A DNA stretch of 12,635 bases from an uncultured Candidatus Melainabacteria bacterium (GTDB lineage Bacteria > Cyanobacteriota > Vampirovibrionia > LMEP-6097). The stretch covers positions 1 through 12,635 of the forward strand of contig CALBDR010000460.1 of NCBI GenBank assembly GCA_937927525.1, given 5' to 3'. Below, piece by piece: positions 1-6,797 of this stretch. Numbering within the stretch: the stretch's first letter is position 1; each line of letters starts with the position of its first letter. The notes under the pieces are model-generated. The model saw only the letters and a list, made by a program, of their open reading frames with translations. It made no database searches and was not told where the DNA came from. Both the position numbers and the translations under genes were made by a program.

Positions 1-1
1 C

Positions 2-91
2 AAGGCAGGCATTGAAGCTGCTCTTCAAGCAGAAGCAGAAGAGTCTCCGCAGATTAATGCTTTCGGACTACCTTGGAATGAGGCTGAGTAA
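2..91 (+). CDS. C-terminal fragment of an upstream gene, unidentified
   Basis: An open frame enters from the left edge and ends in TAA at 89-91, giving the last 29 residues of a protein. The fragment starts with an Ala/Glu-rich, probably helical stretch and finishes with QINAFGLPWNEAE, a short acidic tail with aromatic residues. The stop overlaps the ATG of the small terminase gene (TAATG), so the two genes are likely translationally coupled. Too little is present to name the family. An acidic, aromatic C-terminus occurs in phage single-stranded DNA-binding proteins but is not specific to them. Confidence 0.7.
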   Translation, partial: KAGIEAALQAEAEESPQINAFGLPWNEAE

Positions 92-594
92 TGCAACGTC
101 ATGGCCCTTTGAAGAACCCTCAAGGCGTCAGGTTAACGCAGTCACTGTTTCTTGAGATGTCGCATGATGATATTCCGCCTTCATACACTATGAAGGATTA
201 TGACTACGAGAAAGACGGTGTGATGTACCCGTCCTTACGTAGACTGTACATGGATTGCATGGACCCTACGGAACATCTGTTTGTGCAGATGGCTTTTGAT
301 GGGGACTGGGATCATTGGAAGAAAATCAAAGCTAATGATCTGCTGGCTACTAAGCTGAAGTACAACGAGTGGGAAGAAGAGTTATCCGCTAAGCTGCGTA
401 GCACAGGCATGAGAGGGCTTGTAAAGCAGGCTCAGGAAGGAAACGTGAATGCTGCTAGGTGGCTAGCAGAGGGGTCTTGGAAGAGCAAGAGAGGGCGTCC
501 TAGCAAGGCTGAGAGGGAAGGTAAGCTACGTCAGGATGCATTGCTTGAAAAAGAATTCGCAGAGGATCTGAAGAGGTTAGGTCTTGAGTCTTGA
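91..594 (+). CDS. terS: Terminase small subunit (DNA packaging protein)
   Basis: This is a 167-residue protein directly upstream of the large terminase. The small subunit normally recognises viral DNA and presents it to the large subunit for cutting and packaging. The block around residues 46-77 (YPSLRRLYMDCMDPTEHLF, then a DWDHWKKI stretch) and the following WEEELSAKLRS helix resemble podovirus small terminases as I know them. Residues 134-139 read RGRPSK, an AT-hook-like basic motif common near the C-terminus of such proteins and a plausible DNA contact. The C-terminus is a charged helix. The ATG overlaps the previous stop, and the 3' end overlaps the large terminase by 11 bases. Family assignment is by pattern and position; no structure was checked. 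Confidence 0.86.
   Translation: MQRHGPLKNPQGVRLTQSLFLEMSHDDIPPSYTMKDYDYEKDGVMYPSLRRLYMDCMDPTEHLFVQMAFDGDWDHWKKIKANDLLATKLKYNEWEEELSAKLRSTGMRGLVKQAQEGNVNAARWLAEGSWKSKRGRPSKAEREGKLRQDALLEKEFAEDLKRLGLES
571..576 (+). promoter_or_regulatory. Ribosome binding site deciding the TTG start of the large terminase
   Basis: AAGAGG lies 7 bases before the TTG at 584, inside the end of the small terminase gene. No ATG in the same frame lies nearby, and the TTG codon begins the natural N-terminal helix of the large terminase. Confidence 0.6.
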
Positions 595-2113
595 AGCGAT
601 ACGCAAAAAAGCTGAAGAAGACCTGTACAGCTTTGCTCGTCTGGTTAATCCTCACAGGGTGTATGGCGAGGTACACAAAGAGTTGTTCGATTGGTGGACA
701 AGACCTTCTGCTAAGGACAACCAGCTCTGCCTACTACCGAGAGATCACCAGAAGTCCCATTGTGCTGCAGTGCGCTGTGCATGGGATTTAACGAGAGATC
801 CGACAGAGACTATCCTGTACGTGTCTGCTACGGCAGACCTTGCAGAGAAGCAACTGTATGCAATCAAGCAGATCCTGACTTCAGAAGTTTACCGCAGGTA
901 CTGGCCTGAGATGGTGAACCTAGAAGAAGGCATGAGAGAGCGTTGGAATACTAACGAGATCATCGTAGACCACCCTTTGAGGAAGAGTGAAGGTGTTCGA
1001 GATCCAAGTATCAAAGCTGCTGGAATCACCACTAACATCACTGGATTCCATGCTAGCCGTGTGTATCTCGACGATCTTGTTGTACCTGGGAACGCATACA
1101 CTGATGAAGGGCGCTCGAAGGTTGCATCGTTGTATTCACAACTGGCGAGTATCGAAACCACAGGGGCGCATGAGATCGTAGTCGGTACACGGTATCACCC
1201 GAGAGATCTGTACCAGACACTGATTGAAATGGAAGAAGAAGTGTTCGACGAGAACGGTGAGTTCTCTCACACTGACAGAGTGTACGAGGTATTCCAGAGA
1301 GTAGTAGAGCAGGAAGGGGTGTTCCTCTGGCCCCGTGAGATGCGGCATGACGGTAAGCTGTTTGGCTTTGACCTAAAAGAACTGGCAAGAAAGAAAGCTA
1401 AGTACGTAGACACAACTCAGTTCTACGCACAGTACTACAATGATCCTAATGATCCGACAAGTAACAGAATCAGTAGAGATAAGTTCCAGTACTTTGATTC
1501 TAAGTTCTTGACTAACGACAGAGGGGCTTGGTTCTTTAAGGATCGTAAGCTGAACATAGTCGCAGCAATGGACTTTGCTTTTAGTCTGAACAAAAAAGCA
1601 GACTACACAGCTATTGTAGTTATTGGTATTGATGCAGAGAACAGGATCTACGTATTAGATATTGATAGATTCAGAACAGATAAGATCAAGAGTTACTACG
1701 ATGCCCTGCTTAACTTACACATGAAGTGGGGCTTTAGAAAGATCCGGTGTGAAGTATCAGTAGCTCAGAAGGTGTTAGTTAAGGAACTTAAAGATTCATA
1801 CATTGTGCCTAATGGACTTATGTTAAGCATTGACGAGCATAATCCTACTAGACACTCTGGTTCTAAAGAAGAGCGTATCGCTGCTACATTAGAACCTAAG
1901 TATGATAACATGCAAATATGGCACCAAAAGAACGGCATGTGTACGTTACTTGAAGAAGAGTTAATGCTTGCTAGACCGCCGCATGATGATATCAAGGACG
2001 CGCTAACAGCAGCTATTGATATCGCAGTGGCACCTACAAGGAACACAAATAAACTACGCAAGAGCAATGTAGTGTTTGATTCCCGCTTCGGCGGTGTTGC
2101 ATTTGCTGGCTGA
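584..2113 (+). CDS. terL: Terminase large subunit (packaging ATPase and nuclease)
   Basis: This 509-residue protein is the packaging motor, which hydrolyses ATP to pump DNA into the prohead and cuts concatemers. The N-terminal ATPase has a variant Walker A, LPRDHQKS at residues 51-58, of the R-x-H-x-K-S type seen in T7-like enzymes. Walker B is VYLDDL (160-165), and a coupling-type motif VGTRYHPRD lies at about 200-208. The C-terminal RNase H-like nuclease shows its acidic residues in order: D330 in AAMDFAFS, E390 in CEVSVAQ, and D468/D469 in HDDIKDAL. It is somewhat shorter than T7 gp19 but complete. Translation starts at TTG 584, supported by AAGAGG at 571-576, and overlaps the small subunit gene. 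It ends in tandem stops, TGATAA. Confidence 0.97.
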   Translation: MSLEAIRKKAEEDLYSFARLVNPHRVYGEVHKELFDWWTRPSAKDNQLCLLPRDHQKSHCAAVRCAWDLTRDPTETILYVSATADLAEKQLYAIKQILTSEVYRRYWPEMVNLEEGMRERWNTNEIIVDHPLRKSEGVRDPSIKAAGITTNITGFHASRVYLDDLVVPGNAYTDEGRSKVASLYSQLASIETTGAHEIVVGTRYHPRDLYQTLIEMEEEVFDENGEFSHTDRVYEVFQRVVEQEGVFLWPREMRHDGKLFGFDLKELARKKAKYVDTTQFYAQYYNDPNDPTSNRISRDKFQYFDSKFLTNDRGAWFFKDRKLNIVAAMDFAFSLNKKADYTAIVVIGIDAENRIYVLDIDRFRTDKIKSYYDALLNLHMKWGFRKIRCEVSVAQKVLVKELKDSYIVPNGLMLSIDEHNPTRHSGSKEERIAATLEPKYDNMQIWHQKNGMCTLLEEELMLARPPHDDIKDALTAAIDIAVAPTRNTNKLRKSNVVFDSRFGGVAFAG

Positions 2114-2125
2114 TAAGAGAACATT

Positions 2126-3901
2126 ATGGCAGGTAAAGTAGCCCAGATTCAACAAGCCATTACCAAAGATAATCTCGCAGAGAGAGTGTCTGATCTCTGG
2201 CGTGAGTGGGACATGGCTCGTGCGGAGTGGAAACAGCAGAAGCGTGAACTGCGGAACTACGTTTTTGCTACGGATACCACTACTACTACTAACTCGCAGC
2301 TACCTTGGAAGAACAAAACCACGCTGCCTAAGATTTGTCAGATCCGAGATAACCTACACGCTAACTATAAGTCTGCTTTGTTTCCTAATGATAACTGGTT
2401 ACGTTGGGAAGCGTATGATGCAGACTCTGCAACTAAAGCAAAGGCAGAAGTAATCCAAGCGTATATCGCTAATAAGCTACGTCAATTTAATTTTATTGAT
2501 GTAGTAGACCAAATGATATATGATTATATTGATTACGGCACAGTATTTGCAGATTGTGAATACATTAAAGAATACCACGAGGTAGATGGTGAACTGGAAG
2601 TTATTAAACAAGGCCCTCGTGCTATACGTCGCAGCCCTTTGGATATTTGTATTAATCCGATTGCTCCCAGTATAGGTGAGTCTCCTGAGATCACACGGTA
2701 TATCAAGAGCATTGGTGAGATCGAAAAAGAGATCGAAGAGAATCCTAGTGCTGGGTATCTGAAGTCTGCTCTTGACAGGATCAAGAAGAACAGAGAGGAG
2801 CTGGCTGCTTACCGGGACAGTGATATCGACAAAGCATTCGGTATGCAGATCGACGGCTTTGGTACGTACTCTCAGTATCTTAAGACTGGCTGGGTAGAGA
2901 TCCTTGAGTTCAAGGGTGACATGTACCTAGAGGCAGATCAGAAGTACCTGCGTAACCGTGTGGTCACGGTGATGGATCGCACCACAGTATTACGTGACGA
3001 GCCTATACCTACATGGTCTGGAGAGAAAACTAGTGTAGGTACTCAGTGGCGTAAGCGTCCTGATAACCTGTACGGCATGGGACCGCTAGATAACCTAGTG
3101 GGTATGCAGTACCGCATTGACCATTTAGAGAACATCAAGGCTGACCTGTTTGACCTGATTGCCCATCCTCCTCTTAAGATCAAGGGACAGGTTGAGGAGT
3201 TCGATTGGCAACCGTTTGCGCAGATTTTCTTAGGCGACGATGGAGACATTGAGACACTAAAGATTGATGCAACAGCTCTCACGGCTGACACACAGATTGC
3301 AATCCTTGAACAGAAAATGGAGGAATTTGCAGGAGCACCTCGACAAGCTGTAGGTATCCGCACTCCTGGGGAGAAGACAGCCTTCGAGGTAAACATCCTA
3401 GAGCAGAACAGCAGCAAGATGTTCCAAGAGAAAGTTGTACACTTTGAGATGTATATCTTGGAACCGCTGCTTAACAACATGCTTGAACTTGCACGAATGG
3501 AACTGGATGCTGCTGATATTATTCAGGTCATTGACACTGATGTGGGCATTCAGGATTTCATCAGCGTAACCCCTGCTGATATTCGTGCTAAAGGTAAAAT
3601 CCGCCCAGTCGGAGCCCGACACTTTGCAGCTAGAGCACAAATGGTGCAGAACTACCAAGGGTTCCGTGCGATCTTCGGAGGTGATCCATCTGTTATGAAT
3701 CACGTTAGCGGTAAGAAAGAGGCACAGATGTTTGAGGAGCTTCTTGGTTTCGCTAAGTACGAACTGGTACGAGATAACGTGCGCCTAGAAGAGCAAGCTG
3801 AAAGCATCAGACTGTCTCAGGAATACCAGCGTCAGTTACAAGAAGAGAGTATGACGCCTGCTAATGTTGATGAAGCTGCTGTGGAAGGTGGTGCGCTCTA
3901 A
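2126..3901 (+). CDS. Portal protein (head-tail connector)
   Basis: This 591-residue protein follows the large terminase, the usual portal position. Portals form a 12-subunit ring at one capsid vertex, the channel for DNA entry and exit and the docking site of the terminase and tail. Features matching podovirus portals are the acidic-aromatic helix FNFIDVVDQMIYDYIDYGTV (121-140), a clamp-like region with DNLYGMGPLDNLVG (313-326), HPPLKIKG (347-354), TAFEVNILEQNSSKMFQ (418-434), and a helical C-terminus rich in Glu/Gln. Residues 51-55 are five threonines from an ACT repeat. The start ATG at 2126 has AAGAGA upstream at 2115-2120. The stop overlaps the next gene's ATG (TAATG). Confidence 0.93.
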   Translation: MAGKVAQIQQAITKDNLAERVSDLWREWDMARAEWKQQKRELRNYVFATDTTTTTNSQLPWKNKTTLPKICQIRDNLHANYKSALFPNDNWLRWEAYDADSATKAKAEVIQAYIANKLRQFNFIDVVDQMIYDYIDYGTVFADCEYIKEYHEVDGELEVIKQGPRAIRRSPLDICINPIAPSIGESPEITRYIKSIGEIEKEIEENPSAGYLKSALDRIKKNREELAAYRDSDIDKAFGMQIDGFGTYSQYLKTGWVEILEFKGDMYLEADQKYLRNRVVTVMDRTTVLRDEPIPTWSGEKTSVGTQWRKRPDNLYGMGPLDNLVGMQYRIDHLENIKADLFDLIAHPPLKIKGQVEEFDWQPFAQIFLGDDGDIETLKIDATALTADTQIAILEQKMEEFAGAPRQAVGIRTPGEKTAFEVNILEQNSSKMFQEKVVHFEMYILEPLLNNMLELARMELDAADIIQVIDTDVGIQDFISVTPADIRAKGKIRPVGARHFAARAQMVQNYQGFRAIFGGDPSVMNHVSGKKEAQMFEELLGFAKYELVRDNVRLEEQAESIRLSQEYQRQLQEESMTPANVDEAAVEGGAL

Positions 3902-4152
3902 TGGATGCTAGGTTCTTTAGAGAAGTCACGCCAGAGGCCAAGGAGCAGCTAAAGGCAAAGCTATTATCTGCGGACGAAGAGTTCATGTACGTCCGTGAGA
4001 TTCTCAATAAACAAATTGACAGCAAAAGATCTCGTTTGGAGAGCAGCAACATCGTTGAAAACGCTAACTGGCAAAACGAAGTAGCTACTATCCTTGGAGA
4101 AATCCGTGCATTTAAGCACGTTGTTGCATTACTAACCTTAGCTAAGGAGTAA
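3901..4152 (+). CDS. Small helical protein between portal and scaffold, function unknown
   Basis: This is an 83-residue charged, Leu-rich protein with no cysteine, signal peptide or membrane segment. Most of it looks alpha-helical, with Ala/Leu/Glu/Lys heptad-like spacing in residues 10-40 and a second helix near 63-82. It sits between portal and scaffold and is coupled to the portal stop by a one-base overlap (TAATG). That position suggests a role in head assembly, such as a portal or scaffold accessory, but nothing in the sequence shows which. I do not recognise the family. It is too short and lacks the motifs for a prohead protease. Confidence 0.75.
   Translation: MDARFFREVTPEAKEQLKAKLLSADEEFMYVREILNKQIDSKRSRLESSNIVENANWQNEVATILGEIRAFKHVVALLTLAKE
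4144..4149 (+). promoter_or_regulatory. Strong ribosome binding site for scaffold gene
   Basis: AAGGAG lies 6 bases before ATG 4156 and overlaps the last codons and stop of the upstream small gene. It is one of three near-identical strong sites; the others serve the capsid and auxiliary capsid genes. This fits the high output needed for head proteins. Confidence 0.65.
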
Positions 4153-4155
4153 CTT

Positions 4156-4890
4156 ATGTCGGAAACCCCCGACCTGTTTGACGGCCAACAAGCCACGCCA
4201 GCGCCTGATCTATCTGAATGGATTGGAGAAGGCAAAAAGTACAAGACTCAAGAGGATGCTCTTAAGTCCGTACCGCATGCTCAGAAACATATTCAGAACT
4301 TAGAAGAGTCTTACTCTAGTTTGCAAGCAGAGTTAGAAGCTCTAAGAGCTGAAGCACAAAAGAGAGAAGGTATGGAAGAAGTACTTAAGAGACTAGAGCA
4401 AAGGGAATCACAGGCGACTGAGCCACAAGCTCAGGAATCGCAAGGCGCTCAGCCAAGTGTGGACCCAGCGAGCCTTGAAGAGCTTGTTGCATCTCGTGTA
4501 CCGGAGCTGTTTAACCAGTACCAGACTCAGCAGAAGCAGGAACAAAACCTTGCTTCGGTTCAGGATGAACTGCTGAAGAGGTACGGTGATAAAGCAAAGG
4601 AAGCACTAGCAGGTAAAGCTCAAGAGTTAGGTGTCTCTGTGCAGGATCTTAAAGAGATGTCTATGAAGTCTCCGAAAGCTGTGCTTGCGTACTTTGGTTC
4701 TACGGGAAACCCTACCCGTCAGATGCAAAGTAGTGTTAACACAGATGGTATGAGTCAAGGTGTCTCTGAAGGCACTTGGAAGTACTACGAACAGTTGCGT
4801 AAAACCGATCCTAAAGCTTATTGGAAAGGGGCTACACAACAAAAACTTTTCAAAGACAGAGCCCGCCTTGGTGCGGATTTTTATAAATAA
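4156..4890 (+). CDS. Scaffolding protein (capsid assembly)
   Basis: This 244-residue protein lies immediately before the major capsid gene. Scaffolds guide coat assembly and then leave the prohead. The N-terminus is acidic and Pro-containing. A long coiled coil runs over residues 47-86, followed by a disordered linker rich in Gln, Glu, Ser and Pro (about 87-107). A second helical region rich in Gln spans 115-140. The C-terminus (about 207-244) is a basic, aromatic helical hairpin ending DRARLGADFYK, the usual coat-binding end of podovirus scaffolds. The composition and position are typical, and no protease triad is visible. The product is inferred from architecture rather than from a conserved catalytic motif. 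Confidence 0.88.
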   Translation: MSETPDLFDGQQATPAPDLSEWIGEGKKYKTQEDALKSVPHAQKHIQNLEESYSSLQAELEALRAEAQKREGMEEVLKRLEQRESQATEPQAQESQGAQPSVDPASLEELVASRVPELFNQYQTQQKQEQNLASVQDELLKRYGDKAKEALAGKAQELGVSVQDLKEMSMKSPKAVLAYFGSTGNPTRQMQSSVNTDGMSQGVSEGTWKYYEQLRKTDPKAYWKGATQQKLFKDRARLGADFYK

Positions 4891-4894
4891 GGAG
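4889..4894 (+). promoter_or_regulatory. Strong ribosome binding site for major capsid gene
   Basis: AAGGAG overlaps the scaffold stop and lies 6 bases before ATG 4901, near-optimal spacing for the most abundant product of the operon. Confidence 0.65.
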
Positions 4895-4900
4895 TAGGTT

Positions 4901-5884
4901 ATGGCTGGTGGAATGACTACCGCTAACAGCGATCTCCTGATTCGCAGCGAACTGTACAGCGCCCAGCTCAAGGAAATCCTTGAAGACGAGTTGATGGCTC
5001 AAGGCTACGTTGACTGGCTGACTGAATTCCCCGATGGGACCACCTTCACGGTGCCCTCGGTTGGTCAGGCTACAACGCAGACAGTTGCTGAAGATCAGGC
5101 TATTAAGTACAGTGCTCTCGATACTGGTGAATTCCAGTTCACGATCACTGAGTACCTGGGTTCTGCACACTACGTGACGAAGAAGAATCTCCAAGATTCC
5201 TTCTACATGCAGCGTGTCATGAGCCAGTTTGCAGCTAAAGAGTCCCGTGCAATCATGGAAGTTCTGGAAGCAGACATCCTGAAGTCGCCTGGGCCGACAG
5301 CTTCTCAGACAGGTACTTCTCAGACTGCAAGTGCAGCAAACGCAATCAACGGTTACGATCACCGTTACATTGGTACAGGCTCTGGCGATACGATGGACCC
5401 TGCTGACTTTGCATACGCAAAGCTGGCACTCAAGAAGGCTAATGTTCCTCTGAACAACCTTGTTGCTATCGTTGACCCGACTGTCGGTTATCAGCTTGAG
5501 ACTCTCACAGGTCTTTCTGATGTGACCTACAACCCGCGTTGGGAAGGGATCATCGGCACAGGTCTGACCACAGGTATGCGCTTTATTCGTAACGTGTACG
5601 GCTTTGACGTTTACGAGAGCAACTACCTTGCCGCAGGTCTTGGCGAGACAATCACTCACGGTGGCTCCTCGAACAGCGTGACGAACGGGGTTCAAAACCT
5701 GTTCTTCTCTGCTGATTCTACGGTGCTTCCGATCATGGGTGCTTGGCGTCAGATGCCTGAGGTTGATGCGGAGTTCAACAAAGACTTCCAGCGTGAGGAG
5801 TACGTTACTACTGCTCGTTGGGGTCTGAAGTTGTTCCGTCCTGAAAACATGGTCTGTGTCCTCACCGACTCGACCGCTGTTTAA
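4901..5884 (+). CDS. Major capsid protein
   Basis: This 327-residue protein, placed after the scaffold, should form the icosahedral shell and probably has the HK97-type coat fold. An N-terminal helix (10-33) is followed by a beta-rich, Thr-rich stretch (46-95) that could form the extended loop. The long helix SFYMQRVMSQFAAKES (100-115) resembles a spine helix. Axial-domain-like features are NNLVAIVDPTVGYQL (185-199) and YGFDVYES (233-240). The C-terminus has the alternating strand EEYVTTARWGLKLFRP (299-314), common in phage coats. Codon choice is more restricted than in the terminase or portal genes: no TTA, CTA or TCA codon is used, as expected for very high expression. No signal of proteolytic maturation was found. 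Confidence 0.93.
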   Translation: MAGGMTTANSDLLIRSELYSAQLKEILEDELMAQGYVDWLTEFPDGTTFTVPSVGQATTQTVAEDQAIKYSALDTGEFQFTITEYLGSAHYVTKKNLQDSFYMQRVMSQFAAKESRAIMEVLEADILKSPGPTASQTGTSQTASAANAINGYDHRYIGTGSGDTMDPADFAYAKLALKKANVPLNNLVAIVDPTVGYQLETLTGLSDVTYNPRWEGIIGTGLTTGMRFIRNVYGFDVYESNYLAAGLGETITHGGSSNSVTNGVQNLFFSADSTVLPIMGAWRQMPEVDAEFNKDFQREEYVTTARWGLKLFRPENMVCVLTDSTAV

Positions 5885-5888
5885 GGAG
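5883..5888 (+). promoter_or_regulatory. Strong ribosome binding site for auxiliary capsid gene
   Basis: AAGGAG overlaps the capsid gene stop and lies 7 bases before ATG 5896. Confidence 0.6.
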
Positions 5889-5895
5889 ATCAACA

Positions 5896-6432
5896 ATGAC
5901 TGATTTCACAAACAAAGACGGCCTGACACGGCACTACGGTCCTCAGACTCCCCGTGATAAGGCTTACCAAGTTGTCTCTGTTGGTGGCGGGATCAAGCAG
6001 CTTGTCGTGGATTTCTCCTACGATGATCTGCCTGGGTTCGATGCAGATGCTGGGGGTGGTAGCACTCCTGACAGCTTCAGCGAAGCTATTCCGTTCATCC
6101 CTGCAGGGGCTACGATCCTCGATGCAGTGTTCCTTGTCTGTGACGCATTCGCTGGTGGCACAAGCTACGTAGTGGGTACGTACACGAAAGCAGGCGTTGC
6201 TATCGACGCAGACGGTATCTTCACGGGTACTGCTCTGGCACTTGCCAACATCGACGCAGATGGTGACGTTGTGTCTCCTGACGGTGTTGACGTTGTGAAG
6301 ACATCCGGTTCTTTTGATGGGCTGGCTGTTGATCCTGCAAACGATGCTTACCTTCGTGTTGCTGCTACAGGGAACTTCACTGACGGGCAAGCCCGTATGG
6401 TGATTACGTTCCTTGAGAAGAACACGCTTTAA
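5896..6432 (+). CDS. Beta-rich protein after the coat gene, probable head decoration or auxiliary capsid protein
   Basis: This 178-residue protein has almost no charged helix. It consists of Gly/Ala/Val/Asp/Thr-rich beta strands and turns, with IPFIPAGATILDAVFLV near residues 71-87 and AGVAIDADGIF at about 100-110. It is acidic, without a signal peptide or membrane segment. It follows the major capsid gene with a strong ribosome site and shares the coat gene's avoidance of TTA, CTA and TCA, which points to a structural protein made in high copy. Decoration protein is the natural inference from position, but I do not recognise the family. A head-completion or minor coat role is possible. A GC hairpin follows the stop. 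Confidence 0.82.
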   Translation: MTDFTNKDGLTRHYGPQTPRDKAYQVVSVGGGIKQLVVDFSYDDLPGFDADAGGGSTPDSFSEAIPFIPAGATILDAVFLVCDAFAGGTSYVVGTYTKAGVAIDADGIFTGTALALANIDADGDVVSPDGVDVVKTSGSFDGLAVDPANDAYLRVAATGNFTDGQARMVITFLEKNTL

Positions 6433-6445
6433 GCGTTTAGGTGAC

Positions 6446-6463
6446 GGCCCCCTTCGGGGGGCC
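6446..6463 (+). terminator. GC-rich TTCG-loop hairpin after the capsid genes (attenuator or RNA-processing/stability hairpin)
   Basis: A perfect 7-bp stem, GGCCCCC (6446-6452) with GGGGGCC (6457-6463), closes a TTCG tetraloop (6453-6456), an exceptionally stable RNA fold. It sits between the auxiliary capsid stop (6432) and the ribosome site of the next gene (6473). No T-tract follows: the next bases are TGATCCT. It is therefore not a canonical intrinsic terminator. It may be a leaky terminator or a 3'-end-protecting hairpin that raises capsid mRNA relative to downstream genes. Confidence 0.65.
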
Positions 6464-6481
6464 TGATCCTCTGGAGGAGCT

Positions 6482-6652
6482 ATGCCGCTCACAGAGAAAG
6501 GCAAGAAGATCATGAAGGAGATGAAGGATAAGTACGGAGCTAAGAAAGGTGAGTCCGTGTTTTATGCTTCAGCTCGTGCAGGAAAGATCAAAGGTGTAGA
6601 GGGGAAGTCTCGTGCCACAAAAAACAAAAAGCCGAGTAAACGAAGCCGGTAA
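6482..6652 (+). CDS. Small basic protein A (56 aa), function unknown
   Basis: This short gene has ATG at 6482 and TAA at 6650-6652, with GGAGGAG at 6473-6479 just upstream. The product has 19 Lys/Arg against 5 Asp/Glu, a net charge near +14. An N-terminal amphipathic helix (LTEKGKKIMKEMKDKYGA, 3-20) leads to KGESVFYASARAGKIKGVE (22-40), a pattern I recognise from small uncharacterised phage proteins. The tail is a Lys/Arg/Ser run. There is no membrane segment or signal. The next gene begins inside it in another frame. It is the first of four basic genes. Function unknown; binding to nucleic acid is a guess from charge alone. Confidence 0.82.
   Translation: MPLTEKGKKIMKEMKDKYGAKKGESVFYASARAGKIKGVEGKSRATKNKKPSKRSR
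6599..6604 (+). promoter_or_regulatory. Ribosome binding site supporting the internal GTG start at 6612
   Basis: GAGGGG lies 7 bases before GTG 6612, within the coding sequence of the preceding gene. It favours GTG 6612 over the internal ATG at 6669, which lies 19 codons downstream. Confidence 0.55.
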
Positions 6653-6797
6653 CTACACTAAACCAGCTATGAGGAAACGCCTGTTTGAACAGATCAAGGC
6701 TGGTGGTAAGGGCGGTAAGCCCGGTCAGTGGTCAGCTCGCAAGGCACAGATGCTGGCACGGGAATACAAAGCCAAAGGCGGTGGATACAAGTCATGA
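6612..6797 (+). CDS. Small basic protein B (61 aa), function unknown
   Basis: The gene starts at GTG 6612, 41 bases inside the previous gene in another frame, with GAGGGG at 6599-6604. The product has 16 Lys/Arg against 3 Glu, net about +13. The central block AGGKGGKPGQWSARKAQMLA (30-49), preceded by VNEAGNYTKPAMRKRLF and followed by YKAKGGGYK, is a pattern I recognise from small conserved phage proteins with no known role. It probably folds as a short helical domain with an exposed Trp40. The GTG start gives the expected N-terminal TKSRVNEAGNYTKP block; starting at ATG 6669 would delete it. It overlaps the next gene by ATGA. Confidence 0.83.
   Translation: MPQKTKSRVNEAGNYTKPAMRKRLFEQIKAGGKGGKPGQWSARKAQMLAREYKAKGGGYKS

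Noticed and set aside
2274..2292. ACT trinucleotide repeat in the portal gene
   Set aside because: Only about five units, coding five threonines. Too short to support a claim beyond local slippage potential.
4863..4882. CCGC / GCGG hairpin followed by ATTTTTAT at the end of the scaffold gene
   Set aside because: The stem has only 4 bp and lies inside coding sequence just before the capsid gene, where a terminator would be harmful. The AT-rich TATAAA part has no suitable -35 box at normal spacing.
4850..5896. Long open frame (348 codons) on the - strand opposite the major capsid gene
   Set aside because: It is exactly in register with the coat codons, so it stays open only because the coat gene uses no TTA, CTA or TCA. 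The translation is rich in Cys, Arg and His, and there is no ribosome site or antisense operon context.
6435..6446. TTTAGGTGAC, identical to the first part of an SP6 RNA polymerase promoter
   Set aside because: The match stops before the essential CACTATAG part, and the following bases form the GC hairpin. No phage RNA polymerase promoter repeats were seen elsewhere in the window, so the match is most likely chance.
5890..6513. Open frame (207 codons) on the - strand opposite the auxiliary capsid gene
   Set aside because: In-register shadow of the + strand gene with the same codon-bias explanation. It also reads straight through the hairpin.
6728..6793. Upstream GTG start giving a 104-residue version of basic protein C
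   Set aside because: The extra 22 residues lie wholly inside basic protein B in another frame. The ATG at 6794 overlaps the stop as ATGA and gives a natural Lys-rich N-terminus.
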